Position numbers and translations under genes: made by a program. A DNA stretch of 64,000 nucleotides from Streptomyces sp. CGMCC 4.7035 (GTDB taxonomy: Bacteria; Actinomycetota; Actinomycetes; Streptomycetales; Streptomycetaceae). The stretch lies in assembly GCF_031583065.1 (NCBI RefSeq), contig NZ_CP134053.1:4712001-4776000 (forward strand), written 5' to 3'. Below are positions 30,736-39,759 of the stretch, piece by piece (within the stretch, counting starts at the first letter, position 1; every line of letters begins with the position of its first letter). The notes under the pieces are model-generated. The model was not told where the DNA came from and did not search any database. It saw only the letters and a program-made list of their open reading frames with translations.

Positions 30736-31920
30736 TTGATCAAGCTCGCCGCCGTCACACCCCCTCTCCTCGCGGGCGCCACCCTCGCCTCCGCCGCCAG
30801 CGTCGCGCAGTCGGTGTACTGGGAGTCCGTGGACCAGTACTGGTACGTGTGCCAGCCCGACAGCACGCCGGAGGACCTGTACCGCGTCACCGTCTCGCGG
30901 CTCACCGCCGATGGGGCCCTGGTGGACAAGATGTCCATCGGCCGGGCCGGACACGGGGCGAACCTGGGGGTGGAGCGCGACGCCACCGGGATCTACCTCT
31001 GGACCGACGCCGTGCCGAGCGGTGGCTGGGCCACGGCCGTCGCCCGGATCCCGTACGTGGCGAACGGCACTGCCGACGCCTCTGACGCGTCCGTGGTCCG
31101 CACCCCGCGCACGGGGGTGTACCGGGTGTCGGCGACGATCGACCCGACCCGGCGGCAGCTGATCTTCCGCTGGCAGTCGAACGATGTCGCCTCCCCTCAG
31201 GCGACCGGCGGCATCGACCGCTACGACCTGGCCGCCGCCGCTGCCGGAACGTTCACTCGGCTGCAGACGATGTCGTACGGCGCCTCCGGCAAGACCCTCC
31301 AGGGGTACACGAGTCTGGGCGACTACGTGTACCACCTGTACGGCGACCAGAACCAGGACAACGTGACGGTGACGTGCATGGACTGGGCCTCCGGGACGGT
31401 GCTCCAGTCGCAGCACATCACCGCCTTCGCCGGCCTGCCCTACCGGGAGGCCGAGGGCATATGCGTCTTCCAGAACAGCCCGGACGACCCGGCCGCGACC
31501 GTGGCCTTCGGCATCCCCGCACGGACCGACGCGGGGGTGCGGCAGCTCAACCTCGCGCGCTTCCCGCACCCCGGCACGAACCCGTGGGTGCCGATCCCGT
31601 ACAGCACCACGCTCTACAAGCCGAACAGCGACAACTACATCCCCCAGTACCGGCTCGCCGGCGACCAGGTCTTCCTGCACTTCTCGCTGTCCAAGGTGGA
31701 CGGCACCGCCTGGGCGCAGGGCGAGACGCTCTTCCAGCTGCCTCTGCGGGCCCGGCCCGACCGGACGCAGCGCCTGCTCGGTGTGGTGAGCGGGGCGGCC
31801 GTCACGGCGGACACGATGGCCGTGCGGTTCGAGGTCACGACCGACGGCAAGGTGAGCGTCTGGGACGAGCGGACCCTGGTCGGCTGGATCGGCGGGGACG
31901 TCAGCTTCTGGGTGTGCTGA
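30736..31920 (+). CDS. P68 RBP/TagC-like beta-propeller protein
   Basis: A 394-residue protein resembling the beta-propeller shared by phage receptor-binding proteins and TagC-like teichoic-acid proteins, sometimes labelled 'phage baseplate protein' in Streptomyces. Repeated blade motifs are visible: SVAQSVYWESVDQYWYVCQP, GHGANLGVERDATGIYLWTDA and YHLYGDQNQDNVTVTCMDWASG (read in segments). It lacks a convincing cleavable signal peptide; an early Ala-rich stretch could be a weak one. Start TTG 30736 follows GAGGAG. Its end overlaps the convergent dimethylformamidase-like remnant by 20 nt. Confidence 0.7.
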   Translation: MIKLAAVTPPLLAGATLASAASVAQSVYWESVDQYWYVCQPDSTPEDLYRVTVSRLTADGALVDKMSIGRAGHGANLGVERDATGIYLWTDAVPSGGWATAVARIPYVANGTADASDASVVRTPRTGVYRVSATIDPTRRQLIFRWQSNDVASPQATGGIDRYDLAAAAAGTFTRLQTMSYGASGKTLQGYTSLGDYVYHLYGDQNQDNVTVTCMDWASGTVLQSQHITAFAGLPYREAEGICVFQNSPDDPAATVAFGIPARTDAGVRQLNLARFPHPGTNPWVPIPYSTTLYKPNSDNYIPQYRLAGDQVFLHFSLSKVDGTAWAQGETLFQLPLRARPDRTQRLLGVVSGAAVTADTMAVRFEVTTDGKVSVWDERTLVGWIGGDVSFWVC

Positions 31921-32794
31921 CCGGGGCCGCCAGGATGCGGTCGAGCCGCTCGGCCGCTGCCCGCCGTACCTCGTCGTCGGCGCGGCCGGGCTCGCTCAGC
32001 GCGAACGGCCGGGGCAGGACCGCGCGTTCGGGCGCGCGGTCCACCACGGCGCGGGTCTTCCGCGACCAGCGGGTGTCCCCGGCGGCACCCGGAAGGACGA
32101 CCGCGGTGTACCGGGCGGGGTCGACTCGCCCCTCGTGCAGGTCCTGTTCGGTCGCGTACGTGACGTCGTAGCCGGCCTCCTCCAGCCACCGGGACGCGCT
32201 CGTGTCCGTGCCGAAGCCCTCGGGCATACCGAGGCCGGCATACGGGCCGTGGGCCGTGCTCAGCGACACGACCACCAGGAGGTCGGAGGGGCGGGCCGGC
32301 TCACGGACGACGAAGGGGGCGTAGGCCCGGTGGCCGTCGCCGGTGGTGAGGACGGCGAGGAAGATGCCGGACACCCAGGTGTCGGGGACCGTCACCCTCC
32401 ACGCCCGGCCGACCGGGACGTCGGTGGCGGTGAGCAGGTGGCGGGCGCGCACGCCGTCGTAGTGGCCGAGACGGTAGATCTCCACCGTGCAGCTACGGGC
32501 CGTGCGGGAGGAGAGGTGCAGTCCGAGGGTCTCGCCGGGGGCGACGGAGGCCGCCGCCGCGTACCCCTGGATCTCGGGCCGCTTCGGATCCACCCCGCGG
32601 CTCTCACCGTGACCGACGCCCCACGCATCGGAGCCCGGGGCCCGGTTCTCCCGCACCACGGGGTTGTCGCCGGTCCGGTGAGCGGTAAGAGGCCGCGCCT
32701 CCGCGACCCCGGCCGCCGTCCACTGGACTCCCGCGATGACGACGGCTCCGGCTCCGGCGGCGCGCAGCACCGTACGACGGGACATCTCCGACAT
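31901..32794 (-). pseudogene. Truncated N,N-dimethylformamidase-large-subunit-like protein, Tat-exported
   Basis: The N-terminus is a Tat signal (MSRRTVLRAAGAG) with GGAGGT six nt before ATG 32794. The following domain matches the actinobacterial dimethylformamidase beta-subunit-like family: IQGYAAAASVAPGETLGLHLS, VEIYRLGHYDG, then ASRWLEEAGYDVTYATEQDLHEG. Family members run to about 480 residues; this one stops at 297. It lacks the conserved stretch between LVVVSLST and PYAGLG, as well as the C-terminal third. The reading frame is intact, so it is either a shortened functional protein or a decayed gene still translated; I favour decay. Confidence 0.6.
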
Positions 32795-33096
32795 GGGTCG
32801 ACCTCCGGGGCTGGTTGTCATGGAGCGATCATCGTACGGTGATCATCACCGGCGTTCGAGCTCTCCGAGATATGCGGCTTCGCTCGCCGAACACAGCGAC
32901 ACGGAACATGGAACCCGCACTGCACGGACCGGAGTTGAAGACCGCGCGACTGCGCCACACTGCCGGGCGCGCGGAGCCTGTCCGCAGGGGCGTCGGCCGG
33001 TTGACCGGTCGGTGCGACCTTCGGCGGCCGTGTGGTCCCCAGCGACCTCGTGGGCCGGCCCTGCCGCTACCTACAGCCGTTCGAGTTCCCGGTCGA

Positions 33097-33180
33097 GTGA
33101 CGCAAGAAGAGCTGGCCGAGCGCTCAGGCGTGTCCGTCGATGTGATCCGCCAGCTCGAACAGCGACGGAAGCACTCGGCA
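33097..33180 (+). pseudogene. HTH fragment of an XRE-family regulator
   Basis: About 28 codons (TQEELAERSGVSVDVIRQLE and on to RRKHS) match the helix-turn-helix of Streptomyces XRE-TPR regulators. Neither the preceding 300 bases (from 32795) nor what follows continues the protein. The rest of 32795-33096 shows no gene. Confidence 0.6.
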
Positions 33181-33208
33181 CCCGTACTGGACTGCGAGCC
33201 GGACGCGT

Positions 33209-33650
33209 TCAATGCGGACCGACGACGGGCTGAAGGTCAGTCTTGCCCATCAACGGTCGGAGTCCCGGCGGATGATTGGGGAGCGCCCACAGGTCGCGCA
33301 CGATGGCCACGGCCAACGTGTGGTGCTGTATCCACGTCGGCGCCACCCGGCGCAGGGACTCCAGAGTCTTTACGGCCCCGGCAGCATCCCCGATGTCCGT
33401 GTGGGCCCGTGCCACGTCCAGCAGCAGCCACGTCCGCCACGACGGAGGGGTGTCCTTGCTCAGTCGCATCCCTTTGGCCAACGCCAAGGCATCTTGCGGG
33501 TGCGCCAGACGGCGCACCCGACCCAGGGTCCGTCCCAGGTCTTCGTTTGCCACGCTGTCACGGTACGCCGCCACCCTGCCGTGCTTCTTCAGCAGCGCAG
33601 AGCCGTAATCAACCGCATCGGCAGCCGTACGCCGGGCGCCGAGCACCCCG
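33209..33650 (-). pseudogene. C-terminal remnant of an XRE/TPR-type regulator
   Basis: The minus-strand frame ending at 33209 encodes about 145 residues. They resemble the TPR-like C-terminus of large Streptomyces XRE regulators: WLLLDVARAHTDIGDAAGAV, then ESLRRVAPTWIQHHTLAVAI and VRDLWALPNHPPGLRPL. No start codon with a ribosome-binding site lies at its beginning, and upstream in the frame are a tRNA and an unrelated gene. It is on the strand opposite to the HTH fragment 30 bases away, so an inversion or two separate remnants must be involved. Confidence 0.6.
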
Positions 33651-33783
33651 ATCCGCAGTCGTGAAGCGGATTCGGAGAAGCCGGCGGAACTGCTCGGCTG
33701 ACCTCTGTGAGAAATGGTGAGACGCCAGTCCCAGAAACGATCAAGAGGGGCCCGTAGGACCCCTCTGACCTGCGTGTTCACCG

Positions 33784-33857
<74 letters not shown>

Positions 33858-33960
33858 ATGCGTCTCCCGCGGCGTTCCGCGTGATCACGCAGGTAAACCC
33901 TACCGCACACTCCTGAGGCAGCCTCACCCTGGCGTCGGCGGGGCCGCCGGGGAACACGGG

Positions 33961-34884
33961 CTACGGTACGGCGCCGGCGTCGGTCGCCGCCGCGTGCAGT
34001 GCCTCTGCCAGGCGGGCCGCCGGTTCCGGCAGGGGGTGCGGGAGGCGGGCCAGGACCAGGCGGCGCAGTTCCTGGGGGCCGCCGCGCACGGACACGAGCC
34101 GTACGCCCGGAGGTGCCGCGGCGGCGAGCGCGGACGGGATCGTGGTCAGACCGCAGCCGGCCGCGACGAGGTGCAGCTTGGCCAGCCAGTCGCGGGCCGT
34201 GTGCGCGATCTGAGGCCGCTCGTCCAGGCCCGGCCACACGCCGAGCAGTTTCTCCTTGCCGGACGAGGGAGCCGCGATCCAGCGCTGGCCGCGCAGGTCG
34301 GCGACGTCGACCGAGTCGGCGCGGGCGAAGGGGTGGGTGGTGGGCACCGCGAGCAGCAGGCTGCGTTCGGTCAGCGTCTGCACGGCGAGCGAGGGGGACT
34401 CCGTGTCGAAGGGGCGGTACGGCGGTTCCATGGCCAACAGTGCGAGGTCCAGCGTGCCGGCGCGCAGGGCCCGTACGAGTGCGGGGGTGCTGCCCTCGCG
34501 GGTGGCGACCGTGATGGCCGGGTGGGTGCGGCGCAGCGCGGCGATCGCCCGGGGCAGCAGAACGGCGCCCGCGCTGGCGAACCAGCCCAGCCGCACGGTG
34601 CCGCCCTCGGCGGGCAGCCCGGCGAGTTCGCGTGCGGTGGCGTCGATCTCGTCGAGCACGGTCGCCGCGCGCCGCAGGACGACATGGCCGGCGGCGGTCA
34701 GCCGTACTCCGTCCCTGCGGCGTTCCAACAGCGGCGCCTGCGCGGCCCGTTCGAGGGAGGCGATCTGCCGGGACACGGCGGACTGGGTGTAGCCGAGGGC
34801 CGTGGCCGCCGCGGTCAGCGTGCCGCGCTCGGCGACCTCGCGGAACACGCGCAACTCGACCAGCGAGACATCGGTGAAGTCCAT
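33961..34884 (-). CDS. LysR-family transcriptional regulator
   Basis: A 307-residue LysR protein of usual length. The N-terminal winged helix is VELRVFREVAERGTLTAAAT, then ALGYTQSAVSRQIASLERA. The C-terminal effector domain includes VRLGWFASAGAVLLPRAIAALR and the LRAGTLDLALLAME stretch. It is divergent from an SDR gene with 70 nt between the starts; that gap holds a dyad. It most likely controls the SDR and itself. Confidence 0.94.
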   Translation of the reverse strand: MDFTDVSLVELRVFREVAERGTLTAAATALGYTQSAVSRQIASLERAAQAPLLERRRDGVRLTAAGHVVLRRAATVLDEIDATARELAGLPAEGGTVRLGWFASAGAVLLPRAIAALRRTHPAITVATREGSTPALVRALRAGTLDLALLAMEPPYRPFDTESPSLAVQTLTERSLLLAVPTTHPFARADSVDVADLRGQRWIAAPSSGKEKLLGVWPGLDERPQIAHTARDWLAKLHLVAAGCGLTTIPSALAAAAPPGVRLVSVRGGPQELRRLVLARLPHPLPEPAARLAEALHAAATDAGAVP

Positions 34885-34892
34885 GAGTTTTA

Positions 34893-34909
34893 CGCATACC
34901 AGATGTGCG
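34893..34909. promoter_or_regulatory. LysR-type operator in the divergent LysR/SDR intergenic region
   Basis: CGCATA-CCAGA-TGTGCG is an imperfect inverted repeat between the two starts. A promoter for the SDR follows: TTGGAC, then 18 bp and TAGCGT. The position fits a LysR-type recognition site. Confidence 0.5.
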
Positions 34910-34954
34910 CGACTTTCGTTGGACTCATGCTCGGACCGTTCCTAGCGTGGAGAC

Positions 34955-35842
34955 ATGACTTCTGCACGCATCGCTCTCGTCACCGGCGCCAACCAAGGAC
35001 TGGGCCGCGGCCTCGTCGAGGGGCTCGCCGCCCGTCTCGGCCCCGACGACCTGGTCCTGCTCACCGGCCGCAACGCCGAGCGGGTCGCGGGCGCCGTCGC
35101 GCACGTCGCCGCGGACCCCGCCACCCGGAGCCGGGTGGCGGGCCGGGTGCTCGACGTCACCGATGCCGACGCCGTGGCCCGGCTGGCGGCCGAACTCCAC
35201 GACCAGTACGGCGGGGTGGACTTCGTGGTGTCCAACGCGAGCGCCATGCTCACGCCCGACCGGTCGCAGTCGGCACAGGCGGACGACTTCATCGATGTCG
35301 CCAACGGCGGCGCGCTCGCCGTACTGCGCTCGTTCGCGCCGGTGCTGCGCGCGGGAGGGCGGCTGCTGGTCGTCGCCAGCTCCCTGGGCACCCTCGGGCA
35401 TCTCGATCCGCGGCTGCAACCCCTGTTCGACGGTGCCTCGCTCGACGAGGTGGAGAAGGCGGTCGAGTCGTGGCGCACGGCCCTGCACACGGGTACGGCC
35501 GAGGAACTGGGCTGGCCGCGCTGGATCAACGTGCCGTCCAAGGTCGCCCAGGTGGCAGCCGTCCGTGCGGTGGCGGCCGAGCGCCGGGACACCGACCTGC
35601 CGGCGGACCGGCTGATCGCCTGCGTCTGCCCCGGGCTGATCGACACGGCCCTCTCCCGGCCGTGGTTCACCGACTTCAGCGGGGCCCAGACACCGGCGCA
35701 GGCGGCGACCGCCGTACTCGACCTGCTGCTCACCGAGCGGGTGGACCCGGCGACGTACGGCGAACTCGTCCGGTTCGGACGGGTGTTGGACTGGCACGAC
35801 GGCACGCCGCCGCAGCTTCCTGACGGCCTGCTCGTCAATTAG
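34955..35842 (+). CDS. SDR-family NAD(P)-dependent oxidoreductase
   Basis: A 295-residue carbonyl-reductase-like SDR. The cofactor motif is ALVTGANQGLGRGLVEGLA at the N-terminus, then VLDVTDADAVARLAAEL and VVSNASAM (NAG-equivalent). The strand LLVVASSLGTLGHL carries the catalytic Ser. The Tyr-x-x-x-Lys position reads WINVPSKVAQVAAVRAVA, with the usual Tyr apparently replaced by Asn-Val-Pro. The C-terminal ACVCPGLIDTALSRPW is typical. Divergent from its probable LysR regulator. Substrate unknown. Confidence 0.88.
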   Translation: MTSARIALVTGANQGLGRGLVEGLAARLGPDDLVLLTGRNAERVAGAVAHVAADPATRSRVAGRVLDVTDADAVARLAAELHDQYGGVDFVVSNASAMLTPDRSQSAQADDFIDVANGGALAVLRSFAPVLRAGGRLLVVASSLGTLGHLDPRLQPLFDGASLDEVEKAVESWRTALHTGTAEELGWPRWINVPSKVAQVAAVRAVAAERRDTDLPADRLIACVCPGLIDTALSRPWFTDFSGAQTPAQAATAVLDLLLTERVDPATYGELVRFGRVLDWHDGTPPQLPDGLLVN

Positions 35843-35985
35843 CCGTCGGCGTCTTCGCGGGTGATGAGTACGGCGGTGGCACCGGCCGGCGCTTCCGCCT
35901 CGGACAGGGTGCCCGGATCGATCACGAGCACGCCGTCACCGTCTTCCAGACGCACACGGGCGTGGCCGTCCTTCGTCCAGGGCCC
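35839..35985 (-). pseudogene. N-terminal remnant of an MBL-fold metallo-hydrolase
   Basis: The minus-strand frame ending at 35839 (TAA overlapping the SDR stop) encodes DGHARVRLEDGDGVLVIDPG and then AVLITREDADG. This resembles the start of an MBL-fold hydrolase, where the metal motif THEHADH is expected; here it reads TREDADG and then stops. The side upstream of the gene has been overrun by a GC-rich tandem repeat. Non-functional. Confidence 0.55.
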
Positions 35986-36069
35986 GCCGGGTCCTCTTGG
36001 TCCGCCGGGTCCGCCGGGTCCGCCGGGTCCGCCGGGTCCGCCGGTCCGCCGGGTCCGCCAGACGATGTC
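35984..36069. repeat. Tandem 9-bp repeat (TCCGCCGGG), collagen-like in one frame
   Basis: About seven to eight copies of TCCGCCGGG, one shortened by a base, follow the MBL remnant. On the plus strand they would encode Gly-Pro-Pro, but the frame has no ribosome-binding site and I do not call a gene. The remainder of 35843-36227 holds no other ORF I can support. Confidence 0.85.
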
Positions 36070-36227
36070 CAGGCCTGGCGGCCCGGCCGTCGGCGGTCGG
36101 CTCGGTGGCGGCGCCGGCAGAAGCGCCGTGACCGGCGGCGGGCGCCGTCGTGGTCGACCGCTTCACCTGCCTCAGGTGATTCCGCGCGGGCCCGAAGCGG
36201 TGACCATGCGGGTAAGGAGGTCCGGTC

Positions 36228-37640
36228 ATGCCTACCCTCGACGACACCTCTCTGCCGCCCACCGAACGTGCGGCGCGCGGCAGGGCGGTCCGTGCCCGCG
36301 TACCACGTTCCGCCCATGCCGCCTTCGTGCCGGACGGGAAGCGGCCGGACCCCGTCGACATCATCGAGCGGCAGTCCGCCGCCCGCGTACCGGAGCTGGT
36401 GCCGGTCCGGTACGGGCGGATGCTCGAATCGCCCTTCCGGTTCTACCGGGGTGCCGCCGCCGTCATGGCCTGCGACCTCGGCGCCGCCCCGCACACCGGC
36501 CTCACCGTCCAGCTGTGCGGTGACGCGCACCTGCTGAACTTCCGGCTCCTCGCCTCACCCGAGCGGCATCTGATCTTCGACATCAACGACTTCGACGAGA
36601 CACTGCCGGGCCCGTTCGAGTGGGATGTCAAGCGCCTCGCCACGAGCCTGGTGATCGCCGGCCGCGCCAACTCGTTCACGCCACAGGAGTGCGCCGCGAT
36701 CGTGCGTGGCAGCGTGCGGGCCTACCGCGAGCGGATGCGCGCGTTCGCGGGGATGCGGACGCTCGACATCTGGTACGCACGGGACGACGCCAGTCAGTTC
36801 GGGGCGCTGCTGGCCCAGCCGCTGGACAAGAACGTCCGTCGGCGGGTTTCCCGGGCGTCGGCCCAGGCATACGGGCGAACAGGTCTACAGGCGGCGGGGA
36901 AGCTCACCCGGCTGGTCGACGGCGTGCCCCGGATCGTCTCGGATCCGCCGCTGATCACCCCGCTCGACGAACTGTCCGCCGGTGCGGAACGGGACGAGCT
37001 GGAAAACACCCTGCGCGGGTTGATCGAAAACTATGCGCGGACGCTGTCGTCCGAGCGGCGGCACCTGCTGGGGCGGTTCCACGTGGTCGACCTGGCGCGC
37101 AAGGTCGTCGGGGTCGGCAGCGTCGGTACGCGGTGCTGGATCGTGCTGCTGCTGGGCAGGGACCAGGAGGACCCGCTGCTGCTCCAGGCCAAGGAGGCCG
37201 GCGAGTCGGTCCTGGCTCCCTACGCCGACGCGGAACCGCAGGAGGATCAGGGCCGGCGTGTCGTGGCCGGGCAGCGGCTCATGCAGGCGGCCAGCGACGT
37301 CTTCCTCGGCTGGGAGAGGGCCGTCGGCTTCGACGGCCGGCAGCGCGACTTCTATGTCCGCCAGTTGCGGGACTGGAAGGGAATCGCGCGCCCCGAGACG
37401 ATGGACCCGGAGGAACTCGCGCTCTTCGGCCGGCTCTGCGGCGCCTCACTGGCCCGGGCCCACGCCCGTTCCGGCGACCCGATCGCGCTCGCGGCCTATC
37501 TCGGCGGCGGCGACCGCTTCGACCGGGCCGTGGCCACGTTCGCGCACGCCTACGCCGACCAGAACGAACGCGACCACCGGGCACTGGTGGAGGCGGTGGC
37601 GTCCGGCCGGGTCACGGCCCGGACCGATCCGGCGGCCTGA
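36228..37640 (+). CDS. DUF2252 domain-containing protein
   Basis: A 470-residue protein with the DUF2252 signature in order: RYGRMLESPFRFYRGAAAVM (about residues 63-82), VQLCGDAHLLNFRL, LIFDINDFDETLPGPFEWDVKRL (read in parts), and late HAYADQNERDHRAL. The fold resembles aminoglycoside-phosphotransferase-like kinases, and GDAH..N / FDINDFDE look like the catalytic and metal sites. The cellular role is unknown. ATG 36228 follows AAGGAGGT, a full-strength Shine-Dalgarno. It opens a run of same-strand membrane and envelope genes. Confidence 0.9.
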   Translation: MPTLDDTSLPPTERAARGRAVRARVPRSAHAAFVPDGKRPDPVDIIERQSAARVPELVPVRYGRMLESPFRFYRGAAAVMACDLGAAPHTGLTVQLCGDAHLLNFRLLASPERHLIFDINDFDETLPGPFEWDVKRLATSLVIAGRANSFTPQECAAIVRGSVRAYRERMRAFAGMRTLDIWYARDDASQFGALLAQPLDKNVRRRVSRASAQAYGRTGLQAAGKLTRLVDGVPRIVSDPPLITPLDELSAGAERDELENTLRGLIENYARTLSSERRHLLGRFHVVDLARKVVGVGSVGTRCWIVLLLGRDQEDPLLLQAKEAGESVLAPYADAEPQEDQGRRVVAGQRLMQAASDVFLGWERAVGFDGRQRDFYVRQLRDWKGIARPETMDPEELALFGRLCGASLARAHARSGDPIALAAYLGGGDRFDRAVATFAHAYADQNERDHRALVEAVASGRVTARTDPAA

Positions 37641-37730
37641 CATCCCGGGGCGGTCCCGGGTCCTCGGCAACCCGGGCCCTGGAATGCCGTTCCCAGTACA
37701 CCGGCGCACGGCCGGCGGCGCCCTCACCCT

Positions 37731-37751
37731 CCCCGGGTGAGGAACCCGGGG
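37731..37751 (+). terminator. Hairpin after the DUF2252 gene
   Basis: CCCCGGGT and ACCCGGGG pair around a 5-nt loop, about 90 nt after the DUF2252 stop and before the DUF7144 gene. Confidence 0.45.
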
Positions 37752-37817
37752 CCCGAGGGGCGGAGGCTCACTGATGAGTGGCTGTGAGCAGCAGCCGTCA
37801 CGAATGGAGGTCCCGTC

Positions 37818-38240
37818 ATGGTCAGCACCGCTCCGTCGCACGGCCGCTCGGCCGGCGCCATGGCGGCCGCAACCGGCCTGACCCTCTTCGCCGCCGTGAT
37901 GCTCTTCATCTCCGGCGTCCTCGACGTCTTCCGGGGCATCATGGCGATCGCCCAGGACGCTGTCTTCCTCTCCACCCGCAACTACGTCTTCAGGTTCGAC
38001 CTGACGGGCTGGGGCTGGGTCCACCTGGTCCTCGGGGCGCTCGCCGTGGCGGTGAGCATCGGCCTGTTCGTGGCGGCCACCTGGGCGAAGGTCCTCGGGG
38101 TGGCCATCGCCTCCCTGCTGATCATCACCAACTTCCTGTCCATCCCGTACTACCCCGTGTGGTCACTCACCCTGATCGCGCTGTACGGGTTCATCATCTG
38201 GGCCCTGTGCGTGAGCCCGAGGGAGACGGTTCCGCGGTAG
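37818..38240 (+). CDS. DUF7144-type small membrane protein
   Basis: 140 residues with four hydrophobic segments: LTLFAAVMLFISGVLDVF, GWVHLVLGALAVAVSIGLFV, AKVLGVAIASLLIITNFLSI and VWSLTLIALYGFIIWALCV. Length and the YPVWSL ending match the DUF7144 family of actinobacterial four-helix proteins. GGAGGT lies six nt before ATG 37818. Function unknown; neighbours are other uncharacterised envelope proteins. Confidence 0.85.
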   Translation: MVSTAPSHGRSAGAMAAATGLTLFAAVMLFISGVLDVFRGIMAIAQDAVFLSTRNYVFRFDLTGWGWVHLVLGALAVAVSIGLFVAATWAKVLGVAIASLLIITNFLSIPYYPVWSLTLIALYGFIIWALCVSPRETVPR

Positions 38241-38363
38241 CGCGAAGCACGCCCTCCCGCGTCGGGCAGGGCCGGGTTCGCCCGTACGGACCCTCCCGGC
38301 GTGCCGAGCGCCCGGCGCGCGGCAGGAATGGGGGTAACGGATCCCCGAGGAGCCGGAGGCCCC

Positions 38364-39743
38364 ATGAGCGCCGCGCACGACTCCCGCTCCCCCGAGCCAC
38401 CGGGCGAGGGGGAGGGCGTTGCCACCGCCGGTGCCCGGCCGGAGCGCGGCGGGGGGCACGGCCCGGCGTGGATCGCGCGGAGCACGGCTTCGGCGGTGCT
38501 GACCGTGCTGGCCTGCCTGCTGGTACCGGTCGCGCTGCTGACCGTGTGGGTGCACGACATCGCGCTCGACACCGACCGGTACGTGTCGACGGTCGCACCG
38601 CTGGCCACCGAGCCGGCGATCCAGGACGCGGCGGTCCACCGGATCACCGAGGCCGTGGGCGTGCGCGTCGACGGGCCCCGGGCCGCGGCGGACATCGCCT
38701 CGTGGCTGCAGTCCCAGGGGCTGCCGCCACGGGCCGCCGCCGCCCTGCGGAGCCTGGGCCCGCAGATCGACTCCGCCGTCGACGACGCGGTGACCAAGGT
38801 CGCCACCCGTGTGGTGCACAGCGGTGTCTTCGCGACGGTGTGGACGGACTCCAACCGGATCGCCCACAACGCCGTCGTGCACGCGCTCACCGGGAAGGGG
38901 CGTGGAGCCGTCGGCGTCAGCGACGGCACGGTGACTCTCGACATCGGCGTCGCCGTCGAGCGGGTCAAGAAGGAGCTGGTGGACGCGGGGCTGTCTCCTG
39001 CCGCCCACATCCCCGACGTCAACAAACAGATGGTGCTCTTCCACTCCGACGAGCTCGCCAAGCTCCGCAGAGGCGCACACCTGCTGGACGTGGTCGGCGA
39101 CTGGCTCCCCGTGCTGGTCGTCCTGATCGGGGCCGGCGGAGTACTGCTGGCCCACAACCGGCGGCGCGCCCTCGCCCGTACCGCGCTGGGGGCGGCCTTC
39201 GCCTGTCTGGTCGTGGCCATCGGCCTGGTCGTGGCACGCCGCTACTACCTGGACCACCTCCCGTCACAGGTGCAGTCGAAGGCCGCCGCCGCGGCCGTCT
39301 TCGACACGCTGCTGCGCTTCCTCCGGGTCAGCCTGCGCACGGCGATCGTGCTGGGCGTCGTGATCGCCCTCGGCGTCTATCTGATCGGCCCGGGGCGGTT
39401 GCCCGTCGCGGTCCGGGGCGCGTCCGAGCGCACCGCGGACTCCACGGCCACCTGGGCGTACGCGCACCATGTCCACACCGGACGGGCCGGAACCTGGACG
39501 CAGGCGCACCGCCGGTGGATGACGCTGGCCGCACTGCTGGTCGTAGCCCTGGTCTTCGCGCTGTGGAACCACCCCACGGTGCTCACGGTCGTGCTCCTGG
39601 TCCTCGTCCTGCTCGCCGTCCTGGCCCTGCTCGCGTTGCTGGCCGCGAGCGGAAGGGCCACGCTCGACGCGGAGCGGCCTTCGACCGGCCGGCCGGTCGA
39701 AGGCCCGGACGAAGGCCCGGACGAAGGCCCGGACGAGAGCTGA
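38364..39743 (+). CDS. Integral membrane protein of unknown function (459 aa)
   Basis: One helix near residue 45 (VLTVLACLLVPVALLTVWV) is followed by an external domain of about 230 residues (DTDRYVSTVAPLATEPAIQD, then PQIDSAVDDAVTKVATRVV). Then come several helices, the last near VLLVLVLLAVLALLALLAA. The layout (N-terminal anchor, long periplasm-like domain, C-terminal helix bundle) is common in uncharacterised actinobacterial membrane proteins. GGAGG precedes ATG 38364. The tail ends EGPDEGPDEGPDES, from a triplicated 12-bp unit. Function unknown. Confidence 0.85.
   Translation: MSAAHDSRSPEPPGEGEGVATAGARPERGGGHGPAWIARSTASAVLTVLACLLVPVALLTVWVHDIALDTDRYVSTVAPLATEPAIQDAAVHRITEAVGVRVDGPRAAADIASWLQSQGLPPRAAAALRSLGPQIDSAVDDAVTKVATRVVHSGVFATVWTDSNRIAHNAVVHALTGKGRGAVGVSDGTVTLDIGVAVERVKKELVDAGLSPAAHIPDVNKQMVLFHSDELAKLRRGAHLLDVVGDWLPVLVVLIGAGGVLLAHNRRRALARTALGAAFACLVVAIGLVVARRYYLDHLPSQVQSKAAAAAVFDTLLRFLRVSLRTAIVLGVVIALGVYLIGPGRLPVAVRGASERTADSTATWAYAHHVHTGRAGTWTQAHRRWMTLAALLVVALVFALWNHPTVLTVVLLVLVLLAVLALLALLAASGRATLDAERPSTGRPVEGPDEGPDEGPDES
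39699..39734. repeat. Three tandem 12-bp repeats in the C-terminus of the membrane protein
   Basis: GAAGGCCCGGAC occurs three times exactly, encoding Glu-Gly-Pro-Asp units just before the stop codon. Confidence 0.9.
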
Positions 39744-39759
39744 CAACGGCGGTACGGTC

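Noticed and set aside
35861..36523. Possible collagen-like gene with Gly-Pro-Pro repeats
   Set aside because: No ribosome-binding site, the flanking sequence is not protein-like, and the frame overlaps the strong start of the DUF2252 gene.
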